A stretch of DNA of 6,895 nt, taken from contig JAFVXN010000071.1 of the NCBI GenBank assembly GCA_017501125.1, positions 1 through 6,895 of the forward strand, read 5' to 3'. The DNA comes from Clostridia bacterium (GTDB lineage Bacteria > Bacillota > Clostridia > Christensenellales > Borkfalkiaceae). The position numbers were made by a program, and so were the translations under genes. Shown here piece after piece: positions 6,284 through 6,895 of the stretch. Under the pieces are notes generated by a model, which was not told where the DNA came from, searched no databases, and saw only the letters and a program-made list of their open reading frames with translations. Positions within the stretch are counted from its first letter, which is position 1. Each line of letters begins with the position of its first letter.

Positions 6284-6292
6284 TTCGACAAA
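6284..6292 (-). promoter_or_regulatory. Proximal Spo0A box (perfect 9 of 9)
   Basis: The minus strand reads TTTGTCGAA, an exact match to the Spo0A-binding consensus. It covers about -51 to -43 relative to the predicted spoIIGA start, the usual position for Spo0A~P to contact RNA polymerase at spoIIG-type promoters. Two early sporulation genes flank it, which strongly supports function. Confidence 0.75.
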
Positions 6293-6299
6293 ATTCTTT

Positions 6300-6328
6300 T
6301 TGCGACGAGGGTAAAAAGTCGCTATAAT
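6300..6328 (+). promoter_or_regulatory. Putative sigma-A promoter of spoIIGA
   Basis: TTGCGA (6300-6305, four of six to consensus) and TATAAT (6323-6328, perfect) are spaced by 17 bp. A weak -35 just downstream of Spo0A boxes fits an activated promoter. The predicted start at about 6335 falls at the ATG at 6336, implying a leaderless or nearly leaderless transcript if both calls are right. Confidence 0.6.
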
Positions 6329-6335
6329 GACAGGC

Positions 6336-6895
6336 ATGACGACGCAAACGGTGTATATCGAATACGCGTTTTTGGAGAACGCATTTTTGGACGGAGTGCT
6401 ACTGTTGCTCGCGCTAAAATACAGCGGTTGCAGGCGCACGCCGCGCCTTTTAATCGGGTGTTTTTTCGGCGGAGTGGTGGCGGTCGTTTTTCCTTTGTTG
6501 CATCTGCCTATCGCGTGGGCGGTGGTGTATAAGATAGCGACGGGGGCGTTGTTGCCCGTCCTGTCGACGAAGGAACAACTGGGCAGAACTTTCTTTTGCG
6601 TGGGGCTGTTTTTTGCCTTTTCTTTTGCCGTGGCTGGGGGTACGTTCGCTTTGGCGTCCTTTTTACCTCTCCCTTCGGGAGGGTATTACTTCGCTACGCC
6701 TCCGCTTGTGCTACTAGTCCTTTTGTTTTTGTCCGTCGCTTGTATTTTGTCGGAGACGGCGTGGCGGTTGCGACGGCGTAAGATGCGCGCTGCGTTTTTC
6801 GTCGATTGTGCGATAGAAGGAGGCGGCGTTGAGTGGCGAGGGAAAGGGTACGTCGATACGGGCAATTTTGCCTTCCACTTAGGCGTGCCGATTTG
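6336..6895 (+). CDS. spoIIGA: Sporulation sigma-E factor-processing peptidase SpoIIGA (5' part, cut by window end)
   Basis: SpoIIGA is the mother-cell membrane aspartic protease that cleaves pro-sigma-E after a signal from the forespore. The visible 186 residues start with the family-like VYIEYAFLENAFLDGVLLLLALKY, and about five hydrophobic segments occupy residues 10-140. A basic stretch (RLRRRKMR, about 144-151) leads into the cytoplasmic protease domain. There GKGYVDTGNFAFHLGVPI carries the probable catalytic Asp174, matching the D-[ST]-G-N motif of the family. The protein continues beyond the window; about 300 residues would be usual. No good Shine-Dalgarno precedes any candidate start. 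ATG 6327 overlaps the -10 element, ATG 6336 lies at the predicted transcript start, and GTG 6351 would begin at the conserved YIEY segment. I chose ATG 6336. By analogy the sigE gene may follow, but this cannot be seen. Confidence 0.88.
   Translation, partial: MTTQTVYIEYAFLENAFLDGVLLLLALKYSGCRRTPRLLIGCFFGGVVAVVFPLLHLPIAWAVVYKIATGALLPVLSTKEQLGRTFFCVGLFFAFSFAVAGGTFALASFLPLPSGGYYFATPPLVLLVLLFLSVACILSETAWRLRRRKMRAAFFVDCAIEGGGVEWRGKGYVDTGNFAFHLGVPI

Noticed and set aside
6327..6335. ATG at 6327 as the spoIIGA start
   Set aside because: It overlaps the TATAAT element and adds only three residues. It would require a different, unseen promoter, and the nearest purine-rich stretch (GAGGG at 6307-6311) is too far away.

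Overview
The window reads as a chromosomal segment of an endospore-forming Bacillota, probably an uncultured or gut-type member of the Clostridia. The evidence is one essentially full-length SpoIIE phosphatase gene, the 5' part of a SpoIIGA gene, strong AGGAGG-type ribosome binding sites, two exact TTGACA-N17-TATAAT promoters and a moderate GC content. The lineage is inferred; no rRNA or other taxonomic marker is present. I see no mobile elements, CRISPR arrays, tRNAs or rRNAs, and no gene-free stretch longer than about 230 bases.

Left part (1-3100, plus strand). A small cysteine hydrolase of the isochorismatase/nicotinamidase family (11-520) ends at a clean intrinsic terminator. A spacer of about 230 bp follows, holding a perfect DnaA-box 9-mer, an AT-rich palindrome and a consensus sigma-A promoter. 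This promoter drives a two-gene operon of unknown function: a membrane-anchored or secreted Cys-containing protein (750-1595, GTG start), translationally coupled by an ATGA overlap to a seven- or eight-helix membrane protein (1592-3046). The cytoplasmic tail of the second protein carries an extra Cys cluster and a C-terminal zinc ribbon. I cannot assign either protein to a named family.

Middle (3064-3790). Two adjacent hairpins, both terminator-like on either strand, separate the plus-strand operon from a convergent minus-strand gene. That gene (3141-3707) encodes a protein with two zinc ribbons, a low-complexity linker and a two-helix DUF4190-like membrane module. It has its own consensus promoter immediately downstream of spoIIE, and no terminator is visible between the two genes.

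Right part (3796-6895). spoIIE (minus) and spoIIGA (plus, cut by the window edge) are divergently transcribed from a 218-bp intergenic region. Both products act at the start of compartment-specific sporulation: SpoIIE activates sigma-F in the forespore and SpoIIGA processes pro-sigma-E in the mother cell. The intergenic region holds one perfect and one near-perfect Spo0A box, in the same orientation and 20 bp apart. They lie where an activator should sit upstream of the putative spoIIGA promoter. A weaker 0A-like box lies in the -35 area of the putative spoIIE promoter. A single Spo0A-controlled divergent switch for the two early checkpoints is the most interesting reading of this window.
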